From DASVHS01 sp035468985 (GTDB taxonomy: Bacteria > Acidobacteriota > Thermoanaerobaculia > Gp7-AA8), in contig DATISF010000055.1 in assembly GCA_035468985.1 (NCBI GenBank), positions 186,001-250,000 of the forward strand: a stretch of DNA of 64,000 nucleotides. The letters are read 5' to 3'. The notes under the pieces are model-generated. The model did no database searches. It was not told the origin of the DNA and saw only the letters and a list, made by a program, of their open reading frames with translations. Numbering within the stretch: the stretch's first letter is position 1; the number at the start of each line of letters is the position of its first letter. The position numbers and the translations under genes were made by a program. Shown piece after piece: positions 32,702 through 41,506 of this stretch.

Positions 32702-33765
32702 ACGTCCTCGTTCTCAATCCCGGCAGCTCGACCCTGAAGTACGCCGTGTATGGAGCCCCGGCTTCCGCCGGCGCTCCATTGCTCTCCGGCCTCGTCGACA
32801 AAGTCGGCCCCGGCGAGATGCCGCGCGCGACCGTGGAAGCGATCGGGAAGAGCGGCGGCAACGAGATCGAAGCCGTCGGTTGCCGTGTCGTGCATGGCGG
32901 CTCGAGGTTCGTCGATCCGGTGCGCGTCGACGACGATGTGCTCGACAGCATTCGCGAGCTTTCCGAACTGGCTCCCCTTCACAATCCGCTCGCGGTTCAG
33001 GTCATCGAGGAAGTGCGCCGGTCGCTTCCGAACGTCCCGGTCGTGGCCGTCTTCGATACCGCGTTTCACAAGACCCTGCCGCCGGTGGCCATGTATGCGG
33101 TTCCGCCGGAGCTTCGCATCCGCCGTTACGGGTTTCACGGCATCTCGTACTCGTACATCGCCGGCAGACTGCATCGCGAGCGGATGATCGTCTGTCACCT
33201 CGGTAACGGGTCGAGCATCTGCGCGATCCGCGACGGAAAGAGCATCGACACGAGCATGGGTCTCACCCCGATGGAAGGCCTGGTGATGGGAACGCGCGCG
33301 GGCGATCTCGACCCCGGCGCGATCCTGCTTCTCATGCGCGGCGGCAGGAGCGAGAGCGAGCTCGACGACCTCCTCAACCATCGATGCGGGCTCCTCGGCG
33401 TTTCGGGAAGAAGCATGGATGTGCGCGAACTGGAGAAAGCGGCAGGAGAGGGCGACGAGCGTTCGGCCCTGGCGCTGGAGATGTTCGCGTATCGCGTGGC
33501 GAAGTACGTCGCCGCCTACGTGGCGGCGCTGGGCGGGCTGGACGCGCTGGTCTTCACGGCCGGGATCGGCGAGCACTCCGCTTCGATGCGCCGCCAGATC
33601 TGCTCGCGGCTGGGATTTCTCGGGCTCCAGCTCGATCCGGCCCTGAACGACGAGCCGCGCAAAGACGAGCGACGCATCAGCTCCGGCCCTGTGGACATTT
33701 GGGTCATTCCGACGAACGAAGAGCTCGAGATCGCGCGCGCCACGGCGGCAGCATGTTATTCTTGA
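32698..33765 (+). CDS. ackA: Acetate kinase (short form)
   Basis: A 355-residue ASKHA-fold kinase making ATP from acetyl-phosphate. Motifs: LNPGSSTLKYAVY, VFDTAFHKTLP, HLGNGSSICAI, SMGLTPMEGLVMGTRAGDLDPG and FTAGIGEHS. It is about 40 residues shorter than the usual ~400, mostly in the N-terminal half, but the active-site motifs are all present. GTG 32698 overlaps the phosphoketolase stop, which fixes the start. A longer open frame upstream overlaps xfp and is rejected. Confidence 0.95.
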   Translation: MNVLVLNPGSSTLKYAVYGAPASAGAPLLSGLVDKVGPGEMPRATVEAIGKSGGNEIEAVGCRVVHGGSRFVDPVRVDDDVLDSIRELSELAPLHNPLAVQVIEEVRRSLPNVPVVAVFDTAFHKTLPPVAMYAVPPELRIRRYGFHGISYSYIAGRLHRERMIVCHLGNGSSICAIRDGKSIDTSMGLTPMEGLVMGTRAGDLDPGAILLLMRGGRSESELDDLLNHRCGLLGVSGRSMDVRELEKAAGEGDERSALALEMFAYRVAKYVAAYVAALGGLDALVFTAGIGEHSASMRRQICSRLGFLGLQLDPALNDEPRKDERRISSGPVDIWVIPTNEELEIARATAAACYS

Positions 33766-33775
33766 GAAAGGTCCG

Positions 33776-35014
33776 ATGTCCCGCGATTGGAAGATTGCCG
33801 GTGCAATTTCTGTCGCCGTCGTGTTGCTCACGGCCGGCGCGCTGGCATTCACCGCGCGGCCGCGGCCACTCCCACCGCCTGTTGTCATCGCCGTAACGCC
33901 CGCCGTTCCCCCGCCTCCGCCCGTCGTCGAGCCGCCTCCGGCCGAACCGTCGGCCGCGGTGCCGACGCTCGTCGAAGCAGCGGCGACGGGAATCGACATG
34001 CGAGAGCGCGCTCTGGCGACGGAGCTCGGACGGATGTGGACGAGCAAACCCGAAGAGCTGGTCTCTGTGATCGATGAGGCCTCGCGCAGCGCGAGCGTCT
34101 CGCCCTCGGTGACGTTGTTGCTGGCCATCGCGCACGCGGAGACGAACGGGAAGATTCTGGACATCTCCGAAGCAGGGGCGGTGGGGTTGGCGCAGGCGAC
34201 GCCGATCGCCTGCCGTCAGGAGCAGTACGACGGAAAGTTGTACGTCACGGGCAACTATCTGAACGGCGCCCGCGCCTACATCATGAAGAAGCCGCTCGGC
34301 GACGCCGACACGATCGCCTCGCTCATCGTGACGCGCGACTCGGAGAAAAATCGCCGGCGTGCCAAACGGCTGCTGCGTTCGGCGTTCGAGTTGCGGCTCG
34401 AAGGCGTGAACGAGCTCGATCTCCTCGAGCCCTACGCATCGGCTGGATTTTTCGACGAGATCCGTGACGCGAAGCGCCACAACCTGCATGTCCTCCAGCA
34501 GCTCGAGACTCTTCTCGACGATGGCAGCCGCGCCCAGCTGCGTGCGTTCCGCAATCGCGTGCGCGGCGAGTACCGCGATCTCAAGCACACGCAGGTCGCG
34601 TCGTGGCGCCGCTATCAGCTCGACCTGATGGAGAAGCGCGATGCGCTGCTCGAGAAGAAATTCGGCGTTCCCGCCGAGCAGGTGAAAGAGGAGATGCCGT
34701 ACGAGGCAGGCGAATACCTCGCCTCGGAGCTCGACGAGCGATTCTCGGCGAAGCAGATGGCGTCGTTCCTCGTTCGCCATCTCGAACACAAGAGCGAGGA
34801 AGCGCGGGCCCTGGCCAAGTCCGACAAGCGCGTCGAGGAGATGACCGCCGCGCTCTACAACGGCGGATCGCACAACGTGAAGCGAATGCTGGCCGGTCTC
34901 ATTCGTTCGCTCCCCGAGACGCAACGCTACATGAAGAAAGTCCCGGCAACCCGCCGCCGTCTCGATCACACGATCGCCGCCCTGGGAGAGGCCGGGATTC
35001 GCGCAGTCCGCTGA
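33776..35014 (+). CDS. Lytic transglycosylase-like protein with a large internal insertion
   Basis: A 412-residue protein with an N-terminal membrane or signal helix (residues ~7-25) and a Pro-rich linker. AIAHAETNGK with Glu122 and GAVGLAQATP match the catalytic Glu and GLMQ regions of SLT (family 1) domains. The last SLT elements, ALYNGGSHNV and LPETQRYMKKV, appear only ~215 residues later; they are normally some 40 residues away. The intervening part is charged and helical, probably coiled coil. It should act on peptidoglycan in the periplasm. It starts 10 bases after ackA and may be in the same transcript. Confidence 0.8.
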   Translation: MSRDWKIAGAISVAVVLLTAGALAFTARPRPLPPPVVIAVTPAVPPPPPVVEPPPAEPSAAVPTLVEAAATGIDMRERALATELGRMWTSKPEELVSVIDEASRSASVSPSVTLLLAIAHAETNGKILDISEAGAVGLAQATPIACRQEQYDGKLYVTGNYLNGARAYIMKKPLGDADTIASLIVTRDSEKNRRRAKRLLRSAFELRLEGVNELDLLEPYASAGFFDEIRDAKRHNLHVLQQLETLLDDGSRAQLRAFRNRVRGEYRDLKHTQVASWRRYQLDLMEKRDALLEKKFGVPAEQVKEEMPYEAGEYLASELDERFSAKQMASFLVRHLEHKSEEARALAKSDKRVEEMTAALYNGGSHNVKRMLAGLIRSLPETQRYMKKVPATRRRLDHTIAALGEAGIRAVR

Positions 35015-35022
35015 AGGCTTCC

Positions 35023-35664
35023 ATGCGCCGGATCGGTGTCCCGCTCGTTTTGCTGATGCTCGCGGTGCCGCTCTTCGCAACGCAAAAGGGCTCACTGATT
35101 CTCGGCGGCGAGCGGATCCGCTTCGATGAGAATCTCGTCCCGCAGTTCACTGCCAGTCAGATCGAGAACACCAACGAAGCGACGCGGGTGGGGTTGTTAC
35201 GCTGGGCGGCGACCGCGCGCGGGCAGCAGATGATCGCGTACTTTCTCGAGAACGAATTCGAGCTCACCGTCATCGAGGACGCGAGCGAGCCCGGCATCGG
35301 CCGCGCGCCGCAGCCTGGACTGGCGACGCTGGTCGCAGCGGCGCATCACACGCACATCCGAAACTACGAGCTGGTCCTCAATCCGCGGTTCTTCAAGATC
35401 CCGGACGGGATGGTGCCGCTGCCCAATCAGGCCTCGACTCCTGCGGACATGATGTCGATCGCCTGGGCCGGCGAGATGCTGCACATCTACTTCTACACTC
35501 TCGGGATCAGCCTTCCGCATCACGCCCGTGCCGACTTCCAGCGCGAGTGGCGCGAGATCGCGGTGGAGCTCGGAATGCCGACCGTCACGCACGATGACGG
35601 CGACGAGCGGCCAAGGGGGCGCAGCTGGCGGTCGTCACATCCGGCCGGTGACCGGCGTCCCTGA
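35023..35664 (+). CDS. Exported protein of unknown function
   Basis: A 213-residue protein starting at ATG 35023 with a clear signal peptide (MRRIGVPLVLLMLAVPLFAT). The rest (IRFDENLVPQFTASQIENTN, AAHHTHIRNYELVLNPRFFK, IAWAGEMLHIYFYTLG) matches no family I know. The Arg/Ser-rich tail after residue ~195 looks unstructured. It begins eight bases after the transglycosylase-like gene. Confidence 0.72.
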   Translation: MRRIGVPLVLLMLAVPLFATQKGSLILGGERIRFDENLVPQFTASQIENTNEATRVGLLRWAATARGQQMIAYFLENEFELTVIEDASEPGIGRAPQPGLATLVAAAHHTHIRNYELVLNPRFFKIPDGMVPLPNQASTPADMMSIAWAGEMLHIYFYTLGISLPHHARADFQREWREIAVELGMPTVTHDDGDERPRGRSWRSSHPAGDRRP

Positions 35665-35695
35665 GCGCGCGCCCCGTCGCGGGCACTCTCGGGTC

Positions 35696-36088
35696 ATGAA
35701 GCCGATGGCGATCGTTTCCTCTCTTCTTTTTTTGACCGGATGCATGGCTCGTCCCGCGGCGATGTCGGTGAGTCCTGCGCCGATGGTGGTCATTCACGGG
35801 GCAACGCCTCTCGCGGACGGCAATGCCGGCGAGGGACGCAAGCTGTTCACCAAGCTCCGCTGCGATTCCTGCCATGCCGTCTCGGGAAGCGCGGCGAAGG
35901 TTCCTCATCCGCTGCCGGATCTCAGCGCCCAACCGCCGGAGGCGGTGGCGGAGATGATCGTGCAGAGGACGGACATCGCGCCTGAAGCATTGTTCGACGA
36001 GATGGCCATGGCGGGAGCGGCATCAAGCATGACGCGTGAGGAGCTGGCGCACCTGGTGGCGTTCCTGCGGAACCCCAATCGACGCTAA
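35696..36088 (+). CDS. Monohaem c-type cytochrome lipoprotein
   Basis: A 130-residue protein with lipoprotein signal (MKPMAIVSSLLFLTGC, lipid-carrying Cys16) and one haem site, Cys56-Asp-Ser-Cys59-His60. GEGRKLFTKLRCDSCHAV and the closing LAHLVAFLRNP are class I cytochrome c features. The sixth haem ligand is probably one of the Met residues at 103-112. Membrane-tethered small cytochromes of this type shuttle electrons. It is convergent with, and overlaps by four bases, the P-type ATPase gene. Confidence 0.9.
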   Translation: MKPMAIVSSLLFLTGCMARPAAMSVSPAPMVVIHGATPLADGNAGEGRKLFTKLRCDSCHAVSGSAAKVPHPLPDLSAQPPEAVAEMIVQRTDIAPEALFDEMAMAGAASSMTREELAHLVAFLRNPNRR

Positions 36089-38670
36089 GCGTGTAGCGGC
36101 GACGCCAGTCTCCTGATCGCTTTCACCACTTCGACGACGACGATGGGGACGATGATCGCTACCGCGAACACGATCCAGTCGGCGCGCGCGAGCACGACTG
36201 CGCCGAGAATCTTCCGCAGTCCCGCGACGTGCACGGACGCGAGCTGCAGCACGAACACGGCGCCGACCGCGATCCAGAGATAGGGATTCCGGGAAAGGCC
36301 GTTGAATGCCGATCGCCTCAGTGACCGGCAGTTGAACGTCTGTCCGATCTGCCCGCCGACGAGCGCGAACAGCGCGATCGTTCGAGCGTGCGCTCCCTCT
36401 CCGTAAACCTCGAGCGCCCAGCGGTAGCTGACCAGGGCGACGATTGCCAGGATCGACGACTGCCAGATGATCGTGCGAAAGAGCGCCGGAGTGAGGAGCG
36501 TGTCCTCACGCCGCGGCGGCATGGTCATCGTGTCGTGCGCCGCGGGCTCGAGTGCCAGTCCGAACGCGGGGAACACGTCCGTGACCAGATTCAGCCAGAG
36601 CACCTGAAGCGGAAGGAGGGGCAGCGGCCAGCCGATGGCGATGGGGATGAAGATGGTGATGATCTCGGCGAGGTTGTGCGAGAGCATCATGTGCACGAAC
36701 TTGCCGATGTTCGAATAGATCGTGCGGCCGCCTTCGATCGCGGCGACGATGGTGGAGAACTCGTCGTCGGCCAGGACGATGTCCGCGGCTTCCTTCGCCA
36801 CTTCGGTCCCGCGCTCGCCCATGGCCACTCCGACGTCCGCCTTCTTCAACGCCGGGGCATCGTTGACGCCGTCGCCGGTCACGGCCACGATTTCGCCCTG
36901 GCTTTGCAGCGCCGTGACGATCTTGTACTTGTCTTCCGGCGACACGCGTGCGAATGCGTCGACGCTCTCGACGGCCGAAGCGAGATCCGCCACATCGTTT
37001 GCGTGCATGACGCGCGGCTCGCCGTCCGTGATGTGCAGCTCGCGCGCGATGGCGCGGGCGGTGTCGACCTGGTCGCCCGTGAGCATCACCACGCGGATGC
37101 CCGCACCGCGTGCAAGAGCGATCGACTCCAGCGCGCCGGGCCGCGGTGGATCGTGCATGCCGACGAGACCGGCGAAACGGTAGCCGGAAAGCGGAGGCTC
37201 GTCCTGCGAGCGCGTGCTCTTCATCGCCAGAGCCAGCACGCGCAAGCCGGTCAGGGCGAGCTGCTGGTTCGCCCGCTCGATCGCGGGTGCATCCACGTTC
37301 GGGCACGACTCGAGGACGACTCCAGGCGCCCCCTTCATCAGCCAGAGATATTCGTCGTTGTGGCGATGCACGGTGATCATTCGCTTCGTGGCGGCGTCGA
37401 ACGGGAACTCGGCGACGCGAGGAAACTCGCGCCGGATTTCATCCACGTCGAATCCGAGCCGGGCCGCGGCATCGATCAGCGCGACCTCGGTCGGATCGCC
37501 CGTGGAGCTGTGGCCGCCCGTTGCGTCGTTGCAGAGAGCCATGATGTCGACGGCGTTCTCGAGATCGTGGTCGATTTTCGGCACCGCGCCGATGGCGATC
37601 GATCGGCCATCCGCCACCTGCAGTGTGGTGACCGTCATCCGGTTCATCGTCAGCGTGCCGGTCTTGTCGCTGCAGATCACCGTCGTGCTGCCCAGCGTCT
37701 CGACCGCCGAGAGCCGGCGCACGATCGCGTTGCGGCGCGCCATGCGCAGAACGCCGAAGGCGAGGATGAACGTCGTCACTGCCGGCAGCGCCTCGGGAAC
37801 CGCTGCCACGGCGAGCGTGATGCCGACCTCCGTCATCATCCAGATCTTTTCGCCGCGCAGGACTCCGGCGACGATCACGATGGCGGCCACAACAAGGACG
37901 ATCCACACCAGGCGGCGGCCGAGGATGTCGAGACGCCGCTGCAGGGGAGTGACGTCCTCCTGCACTTCGCTGACCAGCCGGCCGATTTTCCCGATCTCCG
38001 TCTTATCGCCGACGGCGGTGACGAGTCCGATTCCGCGTCCGGCGGCGACCGACGTACCGAGAAACGCCATCGACTTGCGGTCGGCGACGGGTGCCTTGTG
38101 CTCAACGGGATCGATGTCTTTTCGGACCGTCGAGCTCTCCCCGGTGAGAGCCGATTCGTTCGTGGTGAGCGATGACGCCTCCATCAGCCGCATGTCGGCG
38201 GGAACGCGATCGCCCGCGGCGAGGAGCACGACGTCGCCCGCCACCAGATCCTCCGCCGGCACCGGCAGCACGCGATCGCCGCGGCGAATCCGCGCGGTGA
38301 CCGTCGTCTGCGCGCGCAGCGCTTCGAGGGCACGCCCGGCCTGCCACTCGGTGATGAAACCGATCACCGCGTTGAGAAGCAGCACGACGAGAATGACCGC
38401 CGCGTCGATGCGATCGCCAGTCGCCAGGCTGATGATCGCCGCCGTTCCGAGAAGAGCGACGATGATGCTCTTGAACTCCGCGGCAAAGAGCACCAGCAGG
38501 CTTTTTCGTTGCGGCTCGGGAAGGCGGTTGGCCCCGAAGCGTGCGCGGCGCCGCGGAACGTCGTCGTCGGCCACGCCGTGCGCGAGATCGACTTCGAGCA
38601 GGCGCGACACCTCCTCCACCGGAAGGGCGTGGGCTGAGGAGATGTCGCGATCTTGCCTCTCGAAGTTCAG
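36085..38670 (-). CDS. P2-type cation-transporting ATPase
   Basis: A ~861-residue membrane pump of the Ca2+/CtpF-like type. Motifs in order: LTGESSTV, AVPEALPAV in helix 4, CSDKTGTLTMN with the phosphorylated Asp (about residue 335), MKGAPGVVLESC, TGDQVDTARAIA and TGDGVNDAPALKKADVG. The C-terminus has the extra helices of P2 pumps. The ion is not predictable; PEAL replaces the PEGL usual in Ca2+ pumps. The N-terminal actuator stretch (AHALPVEEVSRLL) has no ATG, GTG or TTG suitably upstream. CTG 38670 overlaps the CBS-gene stop (CTGA) with GAGGG in the right position and is the best start; a GTG about 20 codons inside is the alternative. Confidence 0.93.
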   Translation of the reverse strand: MNFERQDRDISSAHALPVEEVSRLLEVDLAHGVADDDVPRRRARFGANRLPEPQRKSLLVLFAAEFKSIIVALLGTAAIISLATGDRIDAAVILVVLLLNAVIGFITEWQAGRALEALRAQTTVTARIRRGDRVLPVPAEDLVAGDVVLLAAGDRVPADMRLMEASSLTTNESALTGESSTVRKDIDPVEHKAPVADRKSMAFLGTSVAAGRGIGLVTAVGDKTEIGKIGRLVSEVQEDVTPLQRRLDILGRRLVWIVLVVAAIVIVAGVLRGEKIWMMTEVGITLAVAAVPEALPAVTTFILAFGVLRMARRNAIVRRLSAVETLGSTTVICSDKTGTLTMNRMTVTTLQVADGRSIAIGAVPKIDHDLENAVDIMALCNDATGGHSSTGDPTEVALIDAAARLGFDVDEIRREFPRVAEFPFDAATKRMITVHRHNDEYLWLMKGAPGVVLESCPNVDAPAIERANQQLALTGLRVLALAMKSTRSQDEPPLSGYRFAGLVGMHDPPRPGALESIALARGAGIRVVMLTGDQVDTARAIARELHITDGEPRVMHANDVADLASAVESVDAFARVSPEDKYKIVTALQSQGEIVAVTGDGVNDAPALKKADVGVAMGERGTEVAKEAADIVLADDEFSTIVAAIEGGRTIYSNIGKFVHMMLSHNLAEIITIFIPIAIGWPLPLLPLQVLWLNLVTDVFPAFGLALEPAAHDTMTMPPRREDTLLTPALFRTIIWQSSILAIVALVSYRWALEVYGEGAHARTIALFALVGGQIGQTFNCRSLRRSAFNGLSRNPYLWIAVGAVFVLQLASVHVAGLRKILGAVVLARADWIVFAVAIIVPIVVVEVVKAIRRLASPLHA

Positions 38671-39080
38671 GATCGAGCCCTCGAATGCCGCCTGCCGCGA
38701 TCGCGCAAGACCATGCGCTCCCGGTGTCCGGTCTGGCCCATGATCTCCAGAAGGTCGTTCGTGGTGATCACCCCGGCCAGTTTGGTGCCATGCGTGACCA
38801 CGAGGCATTCGATCGATTTTCCGCGCATCACATTCGCGGCCCGGCTGATCAGGTCGTCGACGTCGACCGTAATCACGCCCCGCGTCATCGCCGTTCCGAC
38901 GAGCCCGCGACCTTCATGTCTGGCGATGTCACCGTCCGAAAGGATTCCCACCACGGCTCCGTGCTCCATGACCACCAGGTGTTGGATTCCGAAGCGTTTC
39001 ATGAGATCGGCCGCCTCGTCGAGGGGCCGGTCCGCTGTGATGGTCTTCACTGACGTTTTCATCGCTTCCTTGATGCGCAT
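38667..39080 (-). CDS. Two-CBS-domain protein
   Basis: A 137-residue protein of two CBS motifs: MKTSVKTITADRPLDEAADLM...GILSDGDIARHE and MTRGVITVDVDDLISRAANVM...GVITTNDLLEI. Tandem CBS pairs bind adenosine nucleotides and report energy state. Size and architecture match mycobacterial Hrp1-type proteins of the hypoxia regulon. A good GGAGG site precedes ATG 39080. Its end overlaps the P-type ATPase start, suggesting joint expression and possibly regulation of that pump (inference). Confidence 0.93.
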   Translation of the reverse strand: MRIKEAMKTSVKTITADRPLDEAADLMKRFGIQHLVVMEHGAVVGILSDGDIARHEGRGLVGTAMTRGVITVDVDDLISRAANVMRGKSIECLVVTHGTKLAGVITTNDLLEIMGQTGHRERMVLRDRGRRHSRARS

Positions 39081-39253
39081 CGTGACACCTCCAATTGAAC
39101 GTTTAGATCCGTTTCCCCGCCCACCGCAGGACTCTGCTCACCGCAGCGGAGTGACGGATCGCACTCCACGCACCAAATCACTGTTCGCCGGTCACTTCCG
39201 CCGTGTGCCGCGCACCCGCCCTGAACCCTCCGGTCGCGCCCAGACTTTCTGGT
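39081..39253. promoter_or_regulatory. Divergent promoter region between CBS and pfkB genes
   Basis: A 173-base gap between divergent starts, so it must carry promoters for both directions. The sequence near the CBS gene is the most A/T-rich (CAATTGAACGTTTAGATCC, 39092-39110). I searched by eye for DosR-type (GGGACT...AGTCCC) and FNR-type (TTGAT...ATCAA) palindromes and found none. Confidence 0.4.
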
Positions 39254-40204
39254 GTGAAAACGATCGTCACGCTCACGATGAATCCCGCGATCGACATGTT
39301 TCTCGAGACGCCGCGCCTCGTACCCGATCGCAGACTTCCGAGCGTTCCTCCGGCGTATGGCCCCGGGGGAGGCGGAATCAGCGTCAGCCGTGCCATCGCC
39401 CGTCTGGGTGGAACGTCGACGGCGCTGTTCCCCGCCGGCGGGCGCATCGGCGAGTTCCTGAACTCGCTCATGCAGCGCGAGTCGATTCCGGTGAGTCTCG
39501 TCCCCATCGACGGGGAAACGCGCCAGAACGTGAACATCCGCGAACGAACGACAGGGAATGAATATCGCCTCGTTGTGCCGGGTGCGGAGCTGGCTCGCGA
39601 AGAGTGGGAGCAGTGCCTGCGCGCGCTCGAGTCGATTCACCCCGAACCCGATTACGTGGTCGCCAGCGGCAGTCTGCCGCCGGGTCCTCCGGTTGATTTT
39701 TATGCGCGGGTCGCCGCGCTCGCCGTGCGGAAAGGTTTCCGCCTCATCGTCGACACGGCCGGCGAGCCGCTCCGCCATGCTGCGACCGCGGGCACGTATC
39801 TGTTGAAACCGAATCTGGGCGAGCTGGCCGTGCTGTCGGGCGGTGTCCTCACCGAGACGCTCATCGAAGGCGCAGCGCGATCGATCGTCGCCGCGGATCG
39901 GGCGAAGGTCGTCGTCGTGTCGGCCGGATCGGGAGGGGCGTTGCTCGTCGACGCGAATGGCGTCGAGCGCTTCGCGTCGCCGATCGTGCCGATCGTCAGC
40001 CGGATCGGCGCCGGCGACAGCATGGTGGCCGGGATCGTCGTCGCCCTTGCGCGCGGCTGGGCCGTGGAAGACGCCGTGGAATTTGGAGTGGCGGCAGGAG
40101 CCGCGGCGGTCATGACCGCCGGACACGAGCTGTGCCGCCGCGAAGATGCCGAGATGCTTTTCGAACGAATGCACACGCGCCGGGCCGAGCTCGTCGCTCA
40201 TTGA
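39254..40204 (+). CDS. PfkB-family sugar-phosphate kinase (1-phosphofructokinase-like)
   Basis: A 316-residue ribokinase-fold enzyme. TMNPAIDMFLE at the N-terminus and GPGGGGISVSRAIARLGG bind the sugar phosphate; KPNLGEL and SRIGAGDSMVAGI carry the nucleotide site and the catalytic Asp. The N-P-A-x-D start is typical of FruK/LacC/Pfk-2-type members, so the substrate is probably a fructose or tagatose phosphate. No fructose PTS genes are near. Translation starts at GTG 39254. A stress protein follows after 14 bases, a pairing also known for mycobacterial pfkB. Confidence 0.9.
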   Translation: MKTIVTLTMNPAIDMFLETPRLVPDRRLPSVPPAYGPGGGGISVSRAIARLGGTSTALFPAGGRIGEFLNSLMQRESIPVSLVPIDGETRQNVNIRERTTGNEYRLVVPGAELAREEWEQCLRALESIHPEPDYVVASGSLPPGPPVDFYARVAALAVRKGFRLIVDTAGEPLRHAATAGTYLLKPNLGELAVLSGGVLTETLIEGAARSIVAADRAKVVVVSAGSGGALLVDANGVERFASPIVPIVSRIGAGDSMVAGIVVALARGWAVEDAVEFGVAAGAAAVMTAGHELCRREDAEMLFERMHTRRAELVAH

Positions 40205-40218
40205 ATCGGAGGCAACCT

Positions 40219-41133
40219 ATGTCCGAAGCGCTTTTCAAACACATCCTGGTGCCGGTCGATCTGGGGGAAACGTCCGTCGGTGCTCTTCATTTCGCGGGCA
40301 TCTTCGCCACGAAATTCGGAGCGAAGGTGACTCTCCTGTACGCCGACGAGCTGGCCACGCTGTTCGCCGATTACGATCCGGCCTGGATCAGCTACAACGT
40401 CTCGCCCGGAGAAGAAGCGAAACGCGTGCAGGAGTCGATCCACAAGCTCGCCGCCGAGCACCTGCAGGGTGTGGAGCAGCCGGAGATCCACGTCGTTCCC
40501 GGTCACCCGATCGCCACGATCTCGCGCATCTCGCGCGAGGACAATGTCGACCTCATCGTCATGGGCACCCACGGCCGCCGCGGCTGGCGGCGCGCGCTGG
40601 TCGGATCGGTTGCCGACGGCGTCGTGCGCGAATCGAGGCAGCCTGTACTGGTCGTTCCGAAACGGCAGGATGGCGCGTATTCGGGATCGATCCGCCGCAT
40701 CGTCTGTCCGGTGAACTTCACCGATGCGGCGCGCGAGGCGGTGCGATATGCCGCGTCGCTGGCGAAGGCGTTCGACGCCGAGCTGATTCTCGTCCACGTT
40801 GCCGAGAGCTCGCCGCTTCCGTTCGAGACGGCCACCGTCGATCAGTTGTTCACCGAGTGGTTGCCGTCCGATGTTGCCGGTCATTCGTCCTTGCGCCACC
40901 TGGTTCTGCGCGGAGGTCCCGCCGAGCGCGTCCTCGACTGCGTCGAAGACATCGGTGCCGACCTCCTGGTCATGGGAGCGCAGCTGAAGTGGCTGCGCAG
41001 CGAGAGCGTCATCGGCACGACGTCGGAGCGGCTGCTGCGCTTCGCCAACGTCCCGATTCTCACGATCGCCAGGAGAGCGCAGCGGCCCGCCGAGCCCGAG
41101 CGCGTCGCGGAGCCGCAGGAGGCACGCGAATGA
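40219..41133 (+). CDS. Tandem-domain universal stress protein
   Basis: A 304-residue protein of two UspA domains. Domain 1 (residues ~5-148) ends with MGTHGRRGWRRALVGSVAD, the G-x2-G-x9-G-S ATP-binding loop. Domain 2 (~157-290) has MGAQLKWLRSESVIGTTSE, where the second Gly is replaced, so it may not bind ATP. USPs modulate survival under starvation, hypoxia or acid stress. CGGAGG at 40207-40212 is the ribosome-binding site. It forms one run with pfkB and the two following genes. Confidence 0.93.
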   Translation: MSEALFKHILVPVDLGETSVGALHFAGIFATKFGAKVTLLYADELATLFADYDPAWISYNVSPGEEAKRVQESIHKLAAEHLQGVEQPEIHVVPGHPIATISRISREDNVDLIVMGTHGRRGWRRALVGSVADGVVRESRQPVLVVPKRQDGAYSGSIRRIVCPVNFTDAAREAVRYAASLAKAFDAELILVHVAESSPLPFETATVDQLFTEWLPSDVAGHSSLRHLVLRGGPAERVLDCVEDIGADLLVMGAQLKWLRSESVIGTTSERLLRFANVPILTIARRAQRPAEPERVAEPQEARE

Positions 41134-41504
41134 AGCACAACCTCCCTCATTCCGACTGGGGCGAATTCACCGACGCATTCACGCGCAGCCATGACGGCTG
41201 GATCATCTCGCTCTACGTGCAGAAGCCGTTTGAGAAACGCGAATACCTCGTTCACGACGTCCCATTTCACGGAATCACCACCGAAGTCGCGGGCGGACAC
41301 GAAGTCGTGCTGATCACCACCAATGGACGGAGTCATCTGGCCCACATCGTTCCCGATCCCCGGCGGATGTTCGTTCATGAATCGCCGGAGGGGGTTGATG
41401 CCGCCATCTCCATCGTTGACGGATCCGGCGCCGAAACGACCGCGGAGCTGCGGTCGCCGATGCCTGTCACCGCCGTCGATGGAATCGCCCACGACAGGAG
41501 ATGA
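41130..41504 (+). CDS. Small conserved-looking protein (possibly DUF5335-like)
   Basis: A 124-residue soluble protein. WGEFTDAFTRSHDGWIISLY, then VPFHGITTEVAGGHEVVLIT and HIVPDPRRMFVHESPEG, resemble small proteins I recall under DUF5335; this is not certain. Function unknown. ATG 41130 overlaps the USP stop and its own stop overlaps ATG 41501, so it is embedded in the stress operon. Confidence 0.75.
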   Translation: MKHNLPHSDWGEFTDAFTRSHDGWIISLYVQKPFEKREYLVHDVPFHGITTEVAGGHEVVLITTNGRSHLAHIVPDPRRMFVHESPEGVDAAISIVDGSGAETTAELRSPMPVTAVDGIAHDRR

Positions 41505-41506
41505 CC

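Noticed and set aside
39081..39253. DosR- or FNR-type operator between the CBS and pfkB genes
   Set aside because: No palindrome close to either consensus is visible; a motif search across all island promoters is needed.
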